Of a stretch of DNA of 64,000 nucleotides, positions 42,860 through 55,390 are shown piece after piece. The DNA lies in assembly GCF_020539525.1 (NCBI RefSeq), contig NZ_JACDXX010000008.1, positions 1-64,000 of the forward strand. Direction: 5' to 3'. Position numbers and translations under genes: made by a program. This DNA is from Pseudogemmobacter faecipullorum (lineage in GTDB: Bacteria > Pseudomonadota > Alphaproteobacteria > Rhodobacterales > Rhodobacteraceae). Under the pieces are notes generated by a model. The model worked only from the letters and a program-made list of their open reading frames with translations. It made no database searches and had not been told where the DNA came from. Every line of letters starts with the position of its first letter. Positions within the stretch are counted from its first letter, which is position 1.

Positions 42860-43274
42860 CTCATTCCTGGGGCTGCCAGCCCGGCAGGCGAGGGCAGGCC
42901 ATTATCTGATTGCGGTCTGGCACGAGGCACCAGGGCGGTCCATCATTACGGTTGTCCCGGCCACCGACAAGCACCTCCGGGAAAAAGTGCTGCATTTTCA
43001 GTCAGGATCCTGTCTGTGCTGCCCCTCGCTTTCCGGCGGGGATCACCGGCCTGAAGCGTCTTCGGCCCTGAGAGAAAGGCGGCAGCGCTGCCACCGCGGC
43101 GCGCCTCGTCGGGATGATCTGATCCGGCAAGCGGTCCATGCAGCAGGCCCCCCGGGCCGCGGCTCTCCAGCGCCGGAAAAAGTCGCACCAGCATCCCCAG
43201 GCCGCAGCAGGCGGAAAGCCCGGCGCCGGCGCTGCATCCGCGATCCGCTTAATCCAGCCCTTACCACCAAAGAA
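42860..43274. other. intergenic, no gene seen
   Basis: About 415 bases of GC-rich sequence between the BASS gene and the katG terminator. Several frames are open because of base composition, but none shows family features. Confidence 0.5.
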
Positions 43275-43303
43275 AAACGCCGGCCCCGAAGGAGCCGGCG
43301 TTT
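43275..43303 (-). terminator. terminator after katG
   Basis: AAACGCCGGC and GCCGGCGTTT pair around a nine-base loop; in the minus direction T-rich sequence (TTTTTC) follows. Confidence 0.85.
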
Positions 43304-43319
43304 CGCTTTTCAGCGCTGA

Positions 43320-46637
<3,318 letters not shown>

Positions 46638-47627
46638 TCAGCCGATCTCGATCACGGTGCGGCCGCGGATCTGACCGGCCACGATCTGTTCGGCCAGCTG
46701 CGGCAGATCCGCAAGCTTTGCCCTATGGGTCAGCCCGGCCAGTTTCGCCCGGTCGAGATCGCGCTCGAGCAAAGCCCAGGCCCGGGCGCGCCGCGCCTGG
46801 GGACACATCACCGAATCCACGCCGAGCAGCGCCACCGAGCGCAGAATATGCGGCATCACTGTGCCGGGCAGATCAGCGCCCCCGGCCAGGCCGCAGGCCG
46901 CAATCGCCCCGCCATAACGGGTCTGCGCCAGAGCATTGGCGAGAGTATGGCTGCCAACCGCATCAATCCCGCCGGCCCAGAGTTCGGCCTGCAAGGGCTT
47001 GCCCGGCGCCGCGAGGCTGGCCCGGTCTGTCACCGCCGTCGCACCAAGCCCGCGCAGAAACCCCTCTTCCGAAACGCGCCCGGTTGAGGCGGTGACCTCA
47101 AGCCCGCGCGCGGCAAGCAGAGCAATGGCGATGGTCCCGACACCTCCGGCAGCCCCCGTCACCAGGAAGGGGCCTGGTCCGGCAAGCGTGCCATGATCCT
47201 CCAGCGCCAGCACACAAAGCGCGGCCGTATAGCCCGCCGTACCGATCGCCATAGCCTCAGCGGCGGAAAAGCCAGCAGGCAGCCGGGTCAGAAATTCGGG
47301 CTTCAGCCGCTGAAACCGGCTATAGGCGCCCCATTCGGTCTCGGAGAGGCCCCAGCCATTAACGATCACCTGATCGCCTGGCTGCCATTGCGGCGCGCGC
47401 GATGACACCACCACCCCGGCCAGATCGATCCCGGCCACCATCGGCAGCCGCCTGGCGATCCGGGCCTTGCCGGTGATCGCCAGCCCGTCCTTATAGTTCA
47501 GGCTGGAATGGCTGATCTCGACCAGCACCTCATGATCGGGCAGATCCGCAAGGCTCAGTTCGGTCAGCCCGGCCCGGGGCCCTCCCTCTGTCTCGCGGAT
47601 CAGCATAGCGGGAAATCTGCGCGTCAT
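46638..47627 (-). CDS. acuI: acryloyl-CoA reductase-type MDR oxidoreductase (AcuI-like)
   Basis: The 329-residue zinc-free MDR enzyme has ISHSSLNYKDGLAITGKARI, PMVAGIDLAGVV, SETEWGAYSRFQRLKPEFLT, AIGTAGYTAALCVLALEDHG, and the NADP fold LVTGAAGGVGTIAIALLAAR. These are features of the YhdH/AcuI group, which reduces acryloyl-CoA to propionyl-CoA in DMSP breakdown or propionate assimilation. No other DMSP genes are in the window, so the role may be detoxification of acryloyl-CoA. It is convergent with oxyR and divergent from the TetR gene at 47835. Confidence 0.85.
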   Translation of the reverse strand: MTRRFPAMLIRETEGGPRAGLTELSLADLPDHEVLVEISHSSLNYKDGLAITGKARIARRLPMVAGIDLAGVVVSSRAPQWQPGDQVIVNGWGLSETEWGAYSRFQRLKPEFLTRLPAGFSAAEAMAIGTAGYTAALCVLALEDHGTLAGPGPFLVTGAAGGVGTIAIALLAARGLEVTASTGRVSEEGFLRGLGATAVTDRASLAAPGKPLQAELWAGGIDAVGSHTLANALAQTRYGGAIAACGLAGGADLPGTVMPHILRSVALLGVDSVMCPQARRARAWALLERDLDRAKLAGLTHRAKLADLPQLAEQIVAGQIRGRTVIEIG

Positions 47628-47834
47628 CCGGTATCCTCCAGTGCCATATCTACAGACAGTGCTAACCGCCGGCAGGGCCTCTGCCTAGGCCCCGGAAGCA
47701 GCAGCCGGCCCTGCCGCCCCGCCCCAGGAGGGTACAGATCTGACCCGGCCCGGGGATGAAATCGGGCTGCGGTGATTGTCAGCCCGGCGCACATCGGCGA
47801 TGCTCGGCCCAATCCTCCGAGCAAAGCGAAGCCA

Positions 47835-48491
47835 ATGCCAGCCACATCCTCCACAACCCGGACTGATCCAAAGCCTGCCGCTGCAGAAGCCGAGCGCGAG
47901 GCCCGTCTTACCCGGGCAGACTGGCTGGCGCTGGCGCTGGAAACTCTGGTCAGTGACGGCATTGATCAGGTCAAAATCCAGATCATGGCAAAACAGCTGA
48001 ATGTGGCGCGCTCCAGCTTTTACTGGCATTTCGAAAGCCGCGAGGCGCTTCTTGATGCTATGCTGCAGGAATGGCTGCAAAAAAACACCGGCCCGATCAT
48101 TGAGCGTGCGTTGCGGCCCGCCGCTGATATCAACCTCGCGCTGATCACCGTCTCGGAATGCTGGCTGCACCGCTCGCTGTTTGATCACACGCTCGATGTC
48201 GCGGTCCGGCTCTGGGCCCGGCGCTCAGATGAGGTGCGCCGCGTGGTTTTACAGGCCGATACCATGCGAACCGATGCCATCCGCGCCATGTTCATGCGCT
48301 ATGGCTATGAAGAGACCGATGCGCTGATCCGCGCCCGGACCATCTATTTCACCCAGATCGGCCAGTTCACCCTGGAAGATATCGAGCCGCCACCCCTGCG
48401 CAGAAAACATGCCATTGATTACATCCGCATTTTCACCGGAGTCAGCCTGAACGAGGCCCATCTGCGCGCGATCTCTGCCATTTTTGGCTGA
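47835..48491 (+). CDS. TetR-family regulator upstream of sarcosine oxidase genes
   Basis: The 218-residue protein has an N-terminal DNA-binding domain (LTRADWLALALETLVSDGID, QVKIQIMAKQLNVARSSFYW, HFESREALLDAML) and a helical ligand domain (ECWLHRSLFDHTLDVAVRLW). The start at ATG 47835 is preferred to GTG/ATG positions further up, though its ribosome site is weak. It lies 95 bases before soxB in the same direction and may regulate the sarcosine operon or the divergent acuI. Confidence 0.8.
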   Translation: MPATSSTTRTDPKPAAAEAEREARLTRADWLALALETLVSDGIDQVKIQIMAKQLNVARSSFYWHFESREALLDAMLQEWLQKNTGPIIERALRPAADINLALITVSECWLHRSLFDHTLDVAVRLWARRSDEVRRVVLQADTMRTDAIRAMFMRYGYEETDALIRARTIYFTQIGQFTLEDIEPPPLRRKHAIDYIRIFTGVSLNEAHLRAISAIFG

Positions 48492-48540
48492 GCCGCAGGA
48501 TGCGCCGGACAAAAGCGCGGCAATTCTGGACATACATGTA

Positions 48541-48574
48541 CTGATCTGGCAAAGGGGGCGAGTCCCCAGATCAG
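48541..48574 (+). other. hairpin in the leader of soxB
   Basis: CTGATCTGG and CCAGATCAG pair around a 16-base loop, 12 bases before soxB. A TACATGTA palindrome lies just upstream at 48532. There is no T-run; it could be an operator or a leader structure rather than a terminator. Confidence 0.45.
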
Positions 48575-48586
48575 AGCGGCCTTGTC

Positions 48587-49840
48587 ATGACGCGTAAATA
48601 TTCTGCCCTCTCGCTTTTCAAAGAGGGTCTCACCGGTCAGAAGGGCTGGGAGCCAGCCTGGCGCTCACCCGAGCCAAAATCCAGCTATGATCTGATCATC
48701 ATCGGCGGCGGCGGGCACGGGCTTGCCACGGCCTATTACCTCGCCAAAACCCATGGCATCACCAATATCGCGGTGCTGGAAAAGGGCTGGCTGGGCGGCG
48801 GCAATACCGGGCGTAACACCACCGTTGTGCGCTCAAACTATTTCTTCCCCGAAAGCGTGCGGCTCTATGACCTGGCGCTGAAGCTCTATGAGGGGCTCTC
48901 GGCTGAGCTGAACTATAATATCATGCTGTCGCAGCGCGGCATGATCAGCCTGGCGCACAGCCCGGCCGAAATGGAAATGTCGGCCCGCATCGTCAATGCG
49001 ATGCAGATCAATGGCACCGATGCTGAGCTTTTCGGGCCGGAAGATGTGAAACGCGTGCTGCCGATCTATAATTTCTCGGACCGCGCGCGCTATCCGGCCC
49101 TGGGCGGGGTCTGGCAGGGCCGGTCCGGCACGGCACGCCATGATGCGGTGGCCTGGGGCTATGCCCGCGCCGCAAGCGCCATGGGCGTTGATATCATTCA
49201 GCAATGCGAAGTGCTTGATTTTCTGATCGAGGGCGGGCGCTGCCGCGGCGTGCGCACCACCAAAGGCGAAATCCGGGCCGAGCGCACCGGCATGGCCGTC
49301 GCCGGTCATTCCTCACAGATGGCGATCAAAGCCGGCTTCCGCCTGCCCGTCACCTCCTATGCTTTGCAGGCCTGCGTCTCCGAGCCGGTCAAGCCGGTGC
49401 TCGACACGATCGTGCTCTCGCCTGGCGCCGGCACCTATGCCAGCCAGTCCGATAAAGGCGAGATGGTGGTCGGCGGCGGGCTGGACCGCATCCCCTCCTA
49501 TGGCCAGCGCGGCAATCTGCCGGTGCTTGAAACCGTGCTCTCGGGCCTTGTTGAGATGTTCCCCTCCTTCCGCCAGCTCAAGCTGATGCGGCAATGGGCC
49601 GGGATTGTTGATGTGGTCCCCGACAGCTCTCCGATCATCGGCGAAAGCCCGCTGCCCGGCCTGTTCCTGAACTGCGGCTGGGGCACCGGCGGCTTTAAGG
49701 CCATCCCGGCCGGCGGCACGCTGCTCGCCCATCTGCTGGCAACCGGCCAGCATCACGACATCTCGCGCCCCTTCGATCTCGACCGTTTCACCACCGGCCG
49801 CCTGATTGATGAGGCCGCAGGTTCCGGCATCGCCCATTAA
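48587..49840 (+). CDS. soxB: sarcosine oxidase subunit beta
   Basis: The 417-residue flavoprotein begins MTRKYSALSLFKEGLTGQKG, the typical SoxB start. It has DLIIIGGGGHGLATAYYLAK (FAD), NTGRNTTVVRSNYFFPESVR, the covalent-FMN histidine region SGTARHDAVAWGYARAASAM, and GWGTGGFKAIPAGGTLLAHL at the end. It oxidises sarcosine to glycine and formaldehyde, the latter taken up by tetrahydrofolate on the alpha subunit. It is first gene of the soxBDAG operon. Confidence 0.95.
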   Translation: MTRKYSALSLFKEGLTGQKGWEPAWRSPEPKSSYDLIIIGGGGHGLATAYYLAKTHGITNIAVLEKGWLGGGNTGRNTTVVRSNYFFPESVRLYDLALKLYEGLSAELNYNIMLSQRGMISLAHSPAEMEMSARIVNAMQINGTDAELFGPEDVKRVLPIYNFSDRARYPALGGVWQGRSGTARHDAVAWGYARAASAMGVDIIQQCEVLDFLIEGGRCRGVRTTKGEIRAERTGMAVAGHSSQMAIKAGFRLPVTSYALQACVSEPVKPVLDTIVLSPGAGTYASQSDKGEMVVGGGLDRIPSYGQRGNLPVLETVLSGLVEMFPSFRQLKLMRQWAGIVDVVPDSSPIIGESPLPGLFLNCGWGTGGFKAIPAGGTLLAHLLATGQHHDISRPFDLDRFTTGRLIDEAAGSGIAH

Positions 49841-49851
49841 GGCTGACATCC

Positions 49852-50121
49852 ATGCAAATCTTCTCCTGCCCCTTCTGCGGCGAACGGCCCGAGACCGAAT
49901 TTCACTTCGGCGGCGATCTGAACAATCCGCGCCCCGAGGGTTTTGATCAGGTCAGCCCTGAGACCTGGGCCTCCTATCTTTATTACCGCAACAACCCCAA
50001 AGGCCTGGCCCGTGAGTTCTGGATGCATATTCCCTGCGGCGAATTATTCGCCATGGAGCGCGACAGCGTGACCATGGCAGCCGCCGCCGGCCAGGCTCTG
50101 ATCCATGAGGGCGAGAAATGA
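49852..50121 (+). CDS. soxD: sarcosine oxidase subunit delta
   Basis: The 89-residue zinc protein has Cys6 and Cys9 (FSCPFCGERP) and His59 and Cys62 (WMHIPCGELF), the known zinc site of the delta subunit. YLYYRNNPKGLAREFW and RDSVTMAAAAGQAL are typical. It lies between soxB and soxA and overlaps soxA by four bases. Confidence 0.95.
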   Translation: MQIFSCPFCGERPETEFHFGGDLNNPRPEGFDQVSPETWASYLYYRNNPKGLAREFWMHIPCGELFAMERDSVTMAAAAGQALIHEGEK

Positions 50122-52973
50122 GCGCGAAACGTCTGCCTGCGGGCGGTGAAATCAACCGGGGCAAGGCGCTGCGGTTTACCTTCGATGGCCAGCCGGTTCT
50201 GGCCTATGAGGGCGATACTTTCGCCGCCGCTTTGCTGGCTGCGGGCCATAAAGTGGTGGCGCGCAGCTTTAAATACCGCCGCCCGCGCGGAATTTTTGCC
50301 GCCGGGGCCGAGGAACCAAATGCCTATGCCGATCTGCGCAAAGCAGGTGAGACGCGCATCAATCTGCGGCTGACCACCGAGCTGGCGGTCGATGGGGCCG
50401 AGCTGCGTTCGGCCTCGACCGCGCCCTCGGCGCTGCATGACCGCACCGGCATGCTCGATCTGTTCGCGCGCTTCATCCCTTCGGGCTTCTACTACAAGAC
50501 CTTCATCTGGCCGAACTGGCATCTGTTTGAGCCGCATATCCGCGAAATGGCCGGGCTTGGCCGGGTGGATGTGACGCAGACCGGCCCCGAGGGAGAGCAG
50601 AAGAACCACCATTGCGACGCGGTTGTGGTCGGTGCGGGCCCGGTCGGCATCGCCACCGCCCGGATGCTGGCCGAGGCCGGCCAGAAGGTGCTGCTCTGCG
50701 ACGAGGCGAGCCGGATGGGGGGCAGCCTGCTGTCGCGCGATGCGGTGATCGACGGCCTGCCGGGCCGGACCTGGGCCAGGCAGAACCTTGACGCTTTGCA
50801 GGCCCTTGGGGTGACGCTGCTGCCGCTGACCACCGCTTTCGGCATCTATGACCATAATCTGATCGCGCTGAACCAGCGCCGGGCCGATGGCAGCCCGGAT
50901 CTGCTGTGGCGGGTGCGGGCCGGGCGGATCCTGCTGGCCACCGGAGCGATTGACCGGCCGCTGCCCTTTGACCGCAATGACCTGCCCGGCATCATGTCGG
51001 CCCAGGGGGCGCTGACCTATCTGCGCCGCTACGGCGTGCTGGTGGGCGAGCGGCTGGTGCTGGCCACCAATAACGCGGCCGGGGCGGGTATGGCGCGCGC
51101 TTTCTGCGAGGCCGGGGCCGAGGTGGTGCTGGTCGACAGCCGTCCTGCTGCTGCCGAAATCAGCGCTCCGGGCCTGCGCCATCTGCGCGGCGTGGAAATC
51201 CGCAAGGCCTTTGGCCGCAAAGCGGTTACCCATGTCCAGCTGAGCGATGACCAGACCCTCACCTGCGATACGGTCCTGGTCTCGGGCGGCCTGACCCCGA
51301 GCATTCACCTTTACGCCCAGGCGAAGGGCAAGCTGCGTTTTGACGATCAGAAACTGGCTCTGGTTCCTGACAGCGAGCTGGCGGGCATCACCGTGCTCGG
51401 CGCAGCGCGCGGCGATTTTGCCCTCGACCGGGCGCTGGCGGCACTGCCTGCAGCCCTTGGCCTGCCCGAAGCGGCGGTGATCCCAGCCGAGGGCACCCCC
51501 TGGGACATCACCCCGGCCTGGCCCACGCCCGGGATGAAGGGCCGGGTCTGGATCGATTATCAGCATGATGTAACCACCAAGGATGTGGCCCTCGCAGCGC
51601 GCGAGAACTTCGTCTCGGTCGAGCATCTCAAGCGCTATACCACGCTTGGCATGGCCACCGATCAGGGCAAGACCTCGAATCTCAACGGCCTTGCCCTGAT
51701 GGGCCAGCTGACCGGCCGCACCATCCCCGAGGTTGGCACCACCACCTACCGCCCGCCCTTTACCCCGGTGCCCTATGTCAGCCTCGCCGGCAATCGCGGC
51801 GGTGAAAGGATGAACCCGCTGCGCCGTCTGGCCGTCGAAAACCAGCACCGTGCCGCCGGAGCCAGCTTTGGCGAATATGGCGGCTGGCTGCGCCCGGCCT
51901 GGTACGGATGCGACGAAAGCGCCATCATGACCGAGGCCCGTCTGGCCCGCGAGCATGTCGGCCTGTTCGACGCTTCGCCGCTTGGCAAGATCGAGGTGAT
52001 CGGCCCTGATGCCGCCGAATTCCTCGATTTCATCTATTACAACACCGTCTCGACGGTGAAGCCGGGCGGTTGCCGCTATGGTTTCATCCTGTCGGAAAAT
52101 GGCATCGTCTATGATGACGGCGTGCTGGTGCGCCTTGATGAGAGCCGCTTCATCGTCTCCTGCTCCTCCTCGCATGTGGCCGGGGTTTACGGCATGATGG
52201 AGGAATGGCGTCAGGACCGTTTTCCGACGAAGAAGATCTTCATCCATAACGCCACCGCCGAGACCGCCACCTTTACCGTGACCGGGCCGAAGGCGCGCGA
52301 GGTGATCCGCGCCGCTGGCATTGAGGCTGACCTCGCGGATGAGGGCTTCCGTCATATGACCACGCGCTGGGGCCGCTTTGCCGGGCATGAGCTGCGTCTG
52401 ACCCGGGTCAGCTTTACCGGCGACCGCTCTTATGAGCTGTCGGTGCGTCAGGATCTGGCCAGCGGGCTGTGGCAGAAACTGGCTGAGGCCACGGCAGAGT
52501 TTAAGGGCGGTCTGGTTGGCATTGAGGCGATCATGATCCTGCGCGCCGAAAAGGGCTTTATCGTCATCGGCAAAGACAGCGATGGCATGACCCGCCCCGG
52601 CGATCTGGGCCTTTCCGGCCCCTTGCGCAACAAAAAGACCGAATTCATCGGTCGCCGCTCGCTGCTGCAGGATGAGGCGCAGCGCCCCGACCGCAACCAG
52701 CTGGTTGGCCTTGTGCCAAGCGACGGGCTGGGGCTTTTGCCGATCGGCGCGCATGGCATTGATCTGAGCGGCGGCGCCCCGCGTTCGATCGGCTATGTCA
52801 CCAGCAGTTATGACAGCGTTTCCCTGCCGCATCCGGTCGCGCTTGGCCTGATCGAGCGCGGCGCCAGCCGCCATGGCGAAGAAATCACCTTGCAACACCT
52901 TGGCCAGCGCCGCCGTGCCCGCATCACGCCGCCCTGTGCCTTCGACCCTGAGGGGGAGCGTCTGAATGCTTGA
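50118..52973 (+). CDS. soxA: sarcosine oxidase subunit alpha
   Basis: The protein has 951 residues in three parts. Residues 15-100 form the 2Fe-2S-like N-terminal fold (GQPVLAYEGDTFAAALLAAG). From about 165 is the NAD-binding disulfide-reductase-like domain (DAVVVGAGPVGIATARMLAE, CDEASRMGGSLL), and from about 570 the folate-binding GcvT-like domain (FGEYGGWLRPAWYG, GRRSLLQDEAQRPDRNQLVG). It channels formaldehyde to tetrahydrofolate, giving 5,10-methylene-tetrahydrofolate. Length and order match the family. It overlaps soxG by eight bases. Confidence 0.95.
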   Translation: MSAKRLPAGGEINRGKALRFTFDGQPVLAYEGDTFAAALLAAGHKVVARSFKYRRPRGIFAAGAEEPNAYADLRKAGETRINLRLTTELAVDGAELRSASTAPSALHDRTGMLDLFARFIPSGFYYKTFIWPNWHLFEPHIREMAGLGRVDVTQTGPEGEQKNHHCDAVVVGAGPVGIATARMLAEAGQKVLLCDEASRMGGSLLSRDAVIDGLPGRTWARQNLDALQALGVTLLPLTTAFGIYDHNLIALNQRRADGSPDLLWRVRAGRILLATGAIDRPLPFDRNDLPGIMSAQGALTYLRRYGVLVGERLVLATNNAAGAGMARAFCEAGAEVVLVDSRPAAAEISAPGLRHLRGVEIRKAFGRKAVTHVQLSDDQTLTCDTVLVSGGLTPSIHLYAQAKGKLRFDDQKLALVPDSELAGITVLGAARGDFALDRALAALPAALGLPEAAVIPAEGTPWDITPAWPTPGMKGRVWIDYQHDVTTKDVALAARENFVSVEHLKRYTTLGMATDQGKTSNLNGLALMGQLTGRTIPEVGTTTYRPPFTPVPYVSLAGNRGGERMNPLRRLAVENQHRAAGASFGEYGGWLRPAWYGCDESAIMTEARLAREHVGLFDASPLGKIEVIGPDAAEFLDFIYYNTVSTVKPGGCRYGFILSENGIVYDDGVLVRLDESRFIVSCSSSHVAGVYGMMEEWRQDRFPTKKIFIHNATAETATFTVTGPKAREVIRAAGIEADLADEGFRHMTTRWGRFAGHELRLTRVSFTGDRSYELSVRQDLASGLWQKLAEATAEFKGGLVGIEAIMILRAEKGFIVIGKDSDGMTRPGDLGLSGPLRNKKTEFIGRRSLLQDEAQRPDRNQLVGLVPSDGLGLLPIGAHGIDLSGGAPRSIGYVTSSYDSVSLPHPVALGLIERGASRHGEEITLQHLGQRRRARITPPCAFDPEGERLNA

Positions 52974-53475
52974 TCGTGGTGAATTCTGGGCGCCCGCTGT
53001 CAGCGAGGGCCTGCTGATCCGCACTGCGCAGCTGGAGGTGGAGCTGCTTGCACCGCTGCACCAGATCATGCTGAGCGGTGATCTGGCGGCCGGTCTGGCG
53101 CGCTATGGGTTGAGCGAAAGCCTTGGCCTGATGGCCGGGGCACAGGGCGAAACCTATGCGCTGCGGCTGGCGCGCGGGCGGATGCTGATTGTCGGCGCGG
53201 GCACGGATGCCGCCGTCGCGGGCTGGAGCGAGGGCATTGCCACCACGCCGATGACCGGCGCGCTGGCGGTTCTGGAATTGCGGGGCGAGGGTACGGCCGA
53301 GCTGATTGCCCGGGCAACTCCCATTGATCTGTGCCAGGCCTCACCCTGTGCCGCGCTGAATTTCGCCGGAGTGACATCGGTGCTCTACCGCCATGAAGGT
53401 GCAGTGCGCCTGCATCTGGACCGTGGGCTGGTCAGCTATATGGCCGACTGGATCCGCAGCAGCGGCGCGGCCTGA
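52966..53475 (+). CDS. soxG: sarcosine oxidase subunit gamma
   Basis: The 169-residue protein begins MLDRGEFWAPAVSEGLLIRT, with GALAVLELRGEGTAELIARA, TPIDLCQASPCAALNFAGVT and ending with DRGLVSYMADWIRSSGAA. These are features of the GcvT-fold gamma subunit, which completes the alpha-beta-gamma-delta complex. Similarity in this subunit is always weak, but position and length fit. A terminator follows within 26 bases. Confidence 0.88.
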   Translation: MLDRGEFWAPAVSEGLLIRTAQLEVELLAPLHQIMLSGDLAAGLARYGLSESLGLMAGAQGETYALRLARGRMLIVGAGTDAAVAGWSEGIATTPMTGALAVLELRGEGTAELIARATPIDLCQASPCAALNFAGVTSVLYRHEGAVRLHLDRGLVSYMADWIRSSGAA

Positions 53476-53500
53476 GGCTTTACACCCCGAAAAAACAAGG

Positions 53501-53529
53501 GCCGCACCGACAAAAAGGGGCGGCTTTTT
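53501..53529 (+). terminator. terminator after soxBDAG
   Basis: GCCGC-A-CC pairs with GGGCGGC and a run of five T follows. Confidence 0.75.
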
Positions 53530-53880
53530 CATTTTCCGCACAGAGATGACCTGAAACCTGTTCAATTGTTACGCGATAACTGACAGAATCTTTTACAAAA
53601 TGACGATATGCTTGTCAGTTTTGAAGCTTTTGATTTGTATAAATCCATACAGGATTGTACTTAACTGCGAAGAATCCTGGTCCCATCCCTGTGCTGGCAC
53701 TGAAAGGCATAAGATCTCAGCCCCCTGAGAGCGAAGGCCCCACAGCGCCCTTCAGGCCGGGCAAGGCAGAAAGCTGTTCGCTCTGACGGGGTGCCCCCTC
53801 TCAGGGCGTCACAGTTTAAACGGACAACAAGCCGGTTTGTGGCCCCGGTGAGCATCTGGCCCGATGATGGAGACCCGCGC
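53530..53880 (+). promoter_or_regulatory. promoter region of TRAP operon with ACAAATGWCA-like motif
   Basis: About 350 bases without gene. The A/T-rich part holds TTTTACAAAATGACGATATG (53591-53610) followed by CTTGTCAGTT, so TGAC and GTCA flank nine bases. The element resembles those upstream of the polyol operon, of the SorC-type gene and of the ABC operon at 60.4 kb. The rest shows no conserved structure that I can name. Confidence 0.45.
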
Positions 53881-54876
53881 ATGACCTTCAAACATTTGCC
53901 GCTGGCACTTGCCGCCAGCCTCAGCCTGATGGCCGCGCCCGCCGTCGCTGAAACCGTGCTGAAAATTGCCACCGATTCCGGTGCCAAAGGCTCGGATACC
54001 GGGAATGCGATCGAATCCTGGGCGAAAAAGATCGAAGAGGGCACCAATGGTGAGATCAAATTCGAGATCTTTTACCAGAATGAGCTGGGCGGTCAGCAGG
54101 AAACCTTCGATCTGCTGATGGCAGGGGATGTCGACCTGATGCTCAACTGGCCGATGACCTCATATGATCAGCGCATCTCGCTGCTCTATGTCCCCTATAT
54201 GTTCACCAACTGGGAAGACGGGCTGAAAGCCTATTCCGCAGATGGCTGGCTGACCCAGGCGATGAGCCTGATCTATGAGGATCAGGGCCTTGAATTCCTT
54301 GGCGCCTGGCCGGAAGGTTTCAACGGTATTGGCACCAAGGGCGGCCATGCGCTGACTGCCGGGGATGCCGCGAAATTCAAAGTCCGCGTGCCGCCGATCT
54401 TCCCCTTCACCGAGACCGCGCAGGCGCTCGGCTATCAGACCGCCGCCATCGACTGGGGCGAACTCTATTCCGCGATCCAGACCGGCATTGTCGGCGGGGA
54501 TGCCGCCAATATCATCTTCTACGACCTGACCTATTTCCCGGATCTGCTGACCGACTGGACCTCGACCCGCACCCAGCTGATCACCGGCGTGCTGACCGCC
54601 AATGCCGAAAGCCTTGAAAGCCTGAGCGAAGCGCATCAGCAGGTGATCCGCCAGGCCGCGAAAGAAGTGATGGAAGCCCGCTTTGCTGCCGCCGAAGCCG
54701 CGAATGCGGCCGATGCAGAAAAATGGAAAGCGCTTGGCCATGCTTTCATCGAGCCGAGCGAGGCCGAAATGGCTGAAATGGTCCGCACCGTGCGCGAAAA
54801 AGTTTGGCCGCTGATGGAGCCGGTGCTCGGCGAAGAGCTGACCGCGCTTATCCATGCCAATGCCTCGGTGAACTGA
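53881..54876 (+). CDS. TRAP transporter substrate-binding protein (DctP family)
   Basis: The 331-residue periplasmic protein has a signal peptide (MTFKHLPLALAASLSLMAAP, AVA|ETV), then VLKIATDSGAKGSDTGNAIE, IKFEIFYQNELGGQQETFDL, and FKVRVPPIFPFTETAQALGY with the conserved carboxylate-binding Arg in VRVP. Family ligands are organic acids, mostly carboxylates and sugar acids; this ligand is unknown. ATG 53881 with GGAG in front is chosen over 53791. The dctQ and dctM genes follow. Confidence 0.88.
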   Translation: MTFKHLPLALAASLSLMAAPAVAETVLKIATDSGAKGSDTGNAIESWAKKIEEGTNGEIKFEIFYQNELGGQQETFDLLMAGDVDLMLNWPMTSYDQRISLLYVPYMFTNWEDGLKAYSADGWLTQAMSLIYEDQGLEFLGAWPEGFNGIGTKGGHALTAGDAAKFKVRVPPIFPFTETAQALGYQTAAIDWGELYSAIQTGIVGGDAANIIFYDLTYFPDLLTDWTSTRTQLITGVLTANAESLESLSEAHQQVIRQAAKEVMEARFAAAEAANAADAEKWKALGHAFIEPSEAEMAEMVRTVREKVWPLMEPVLGEELTALIHANASVN

Positions 54877-54883
54877 GCGGCTC

Positions 54884-55390
54884 ATGCTTCGCGTTCTGAA
54901 CCTTTGCGACAGGGGGCTTAACGGTCTGCTGTCCGCACTTGTCCTGATCACCAGTGCGGTGACCACCCTGTGCCTCGTGGTGCTGGTGATCACCCGCTAT
55001 TTCTTTGACCTCTCGCTTGCCGGTATGCACGAGACCAGCCTGTTCGCGGCAATATGGCTCTATATGGCCGGGGCCGTGATGGCGACACGGCGTGGCGAAC
55101 ATCTGGTGGTGGATATTCTGGCCACCTCGCTGCCCTCGGCGCGTGGCCGGGCCTGGCATAGCTTGATGATCGCGGTGATAACCCTGGTGATCGTCGCCTT
55201 CTTTGCCCAATGGGTCTGGGGCATGTTTGCCTGGGGCATGAAGCGGCCCCAGATCATTCCGGTGCTGAATGTGCCACTGTGGTGGGCCCAGGCCCCGCTC
55301 GCGCTGATGGTCTTTGCCGGTATGCTCTATGGGTTGCGCGATCTGGCCCGCGCCCTGCTCAGCCTCTCCCGTCTGTCGAAGGAGGCGTGA
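54884..55390 (+). CDS. TRAP transporter small permease (DctQ family)
   Basis: The 168-residue membrane protein has four segments: LNGLLSALVLITSAVTTLCL, VVLVITRYFFDLSLAGMHET with the conserved FxRYxF-like core followed by HE, AAIWLYMAGAVMATRRGEHL, and LALMVFAGMLYGLRD. It forms the membrane complex with DctM. The stop lies directly before the dctM start. Confidence 0.88.
   Translation: MLRVLNLCDRGLNGLLSALVLITSAVTTLCLVVLVITRYFFDLSLAGMHETSLFAAIWLYMAGAVMATRRGEHLVVDILATSLPSARGRAWHSLMIAVITLVIVAFFAQWVWGMFAWGMKRPQIIPVLNVPLWWAQAPLALMVFAGMLYGLRDLARALLSLSRLSKEA

Noticed and set aside
49983-53069. 1028-codon minus-strand open frame
   Set aside because: It mirrors soxA and is open only because of high GC and codon bias; it is rich in His, Gln, Gly and Arg without domains.
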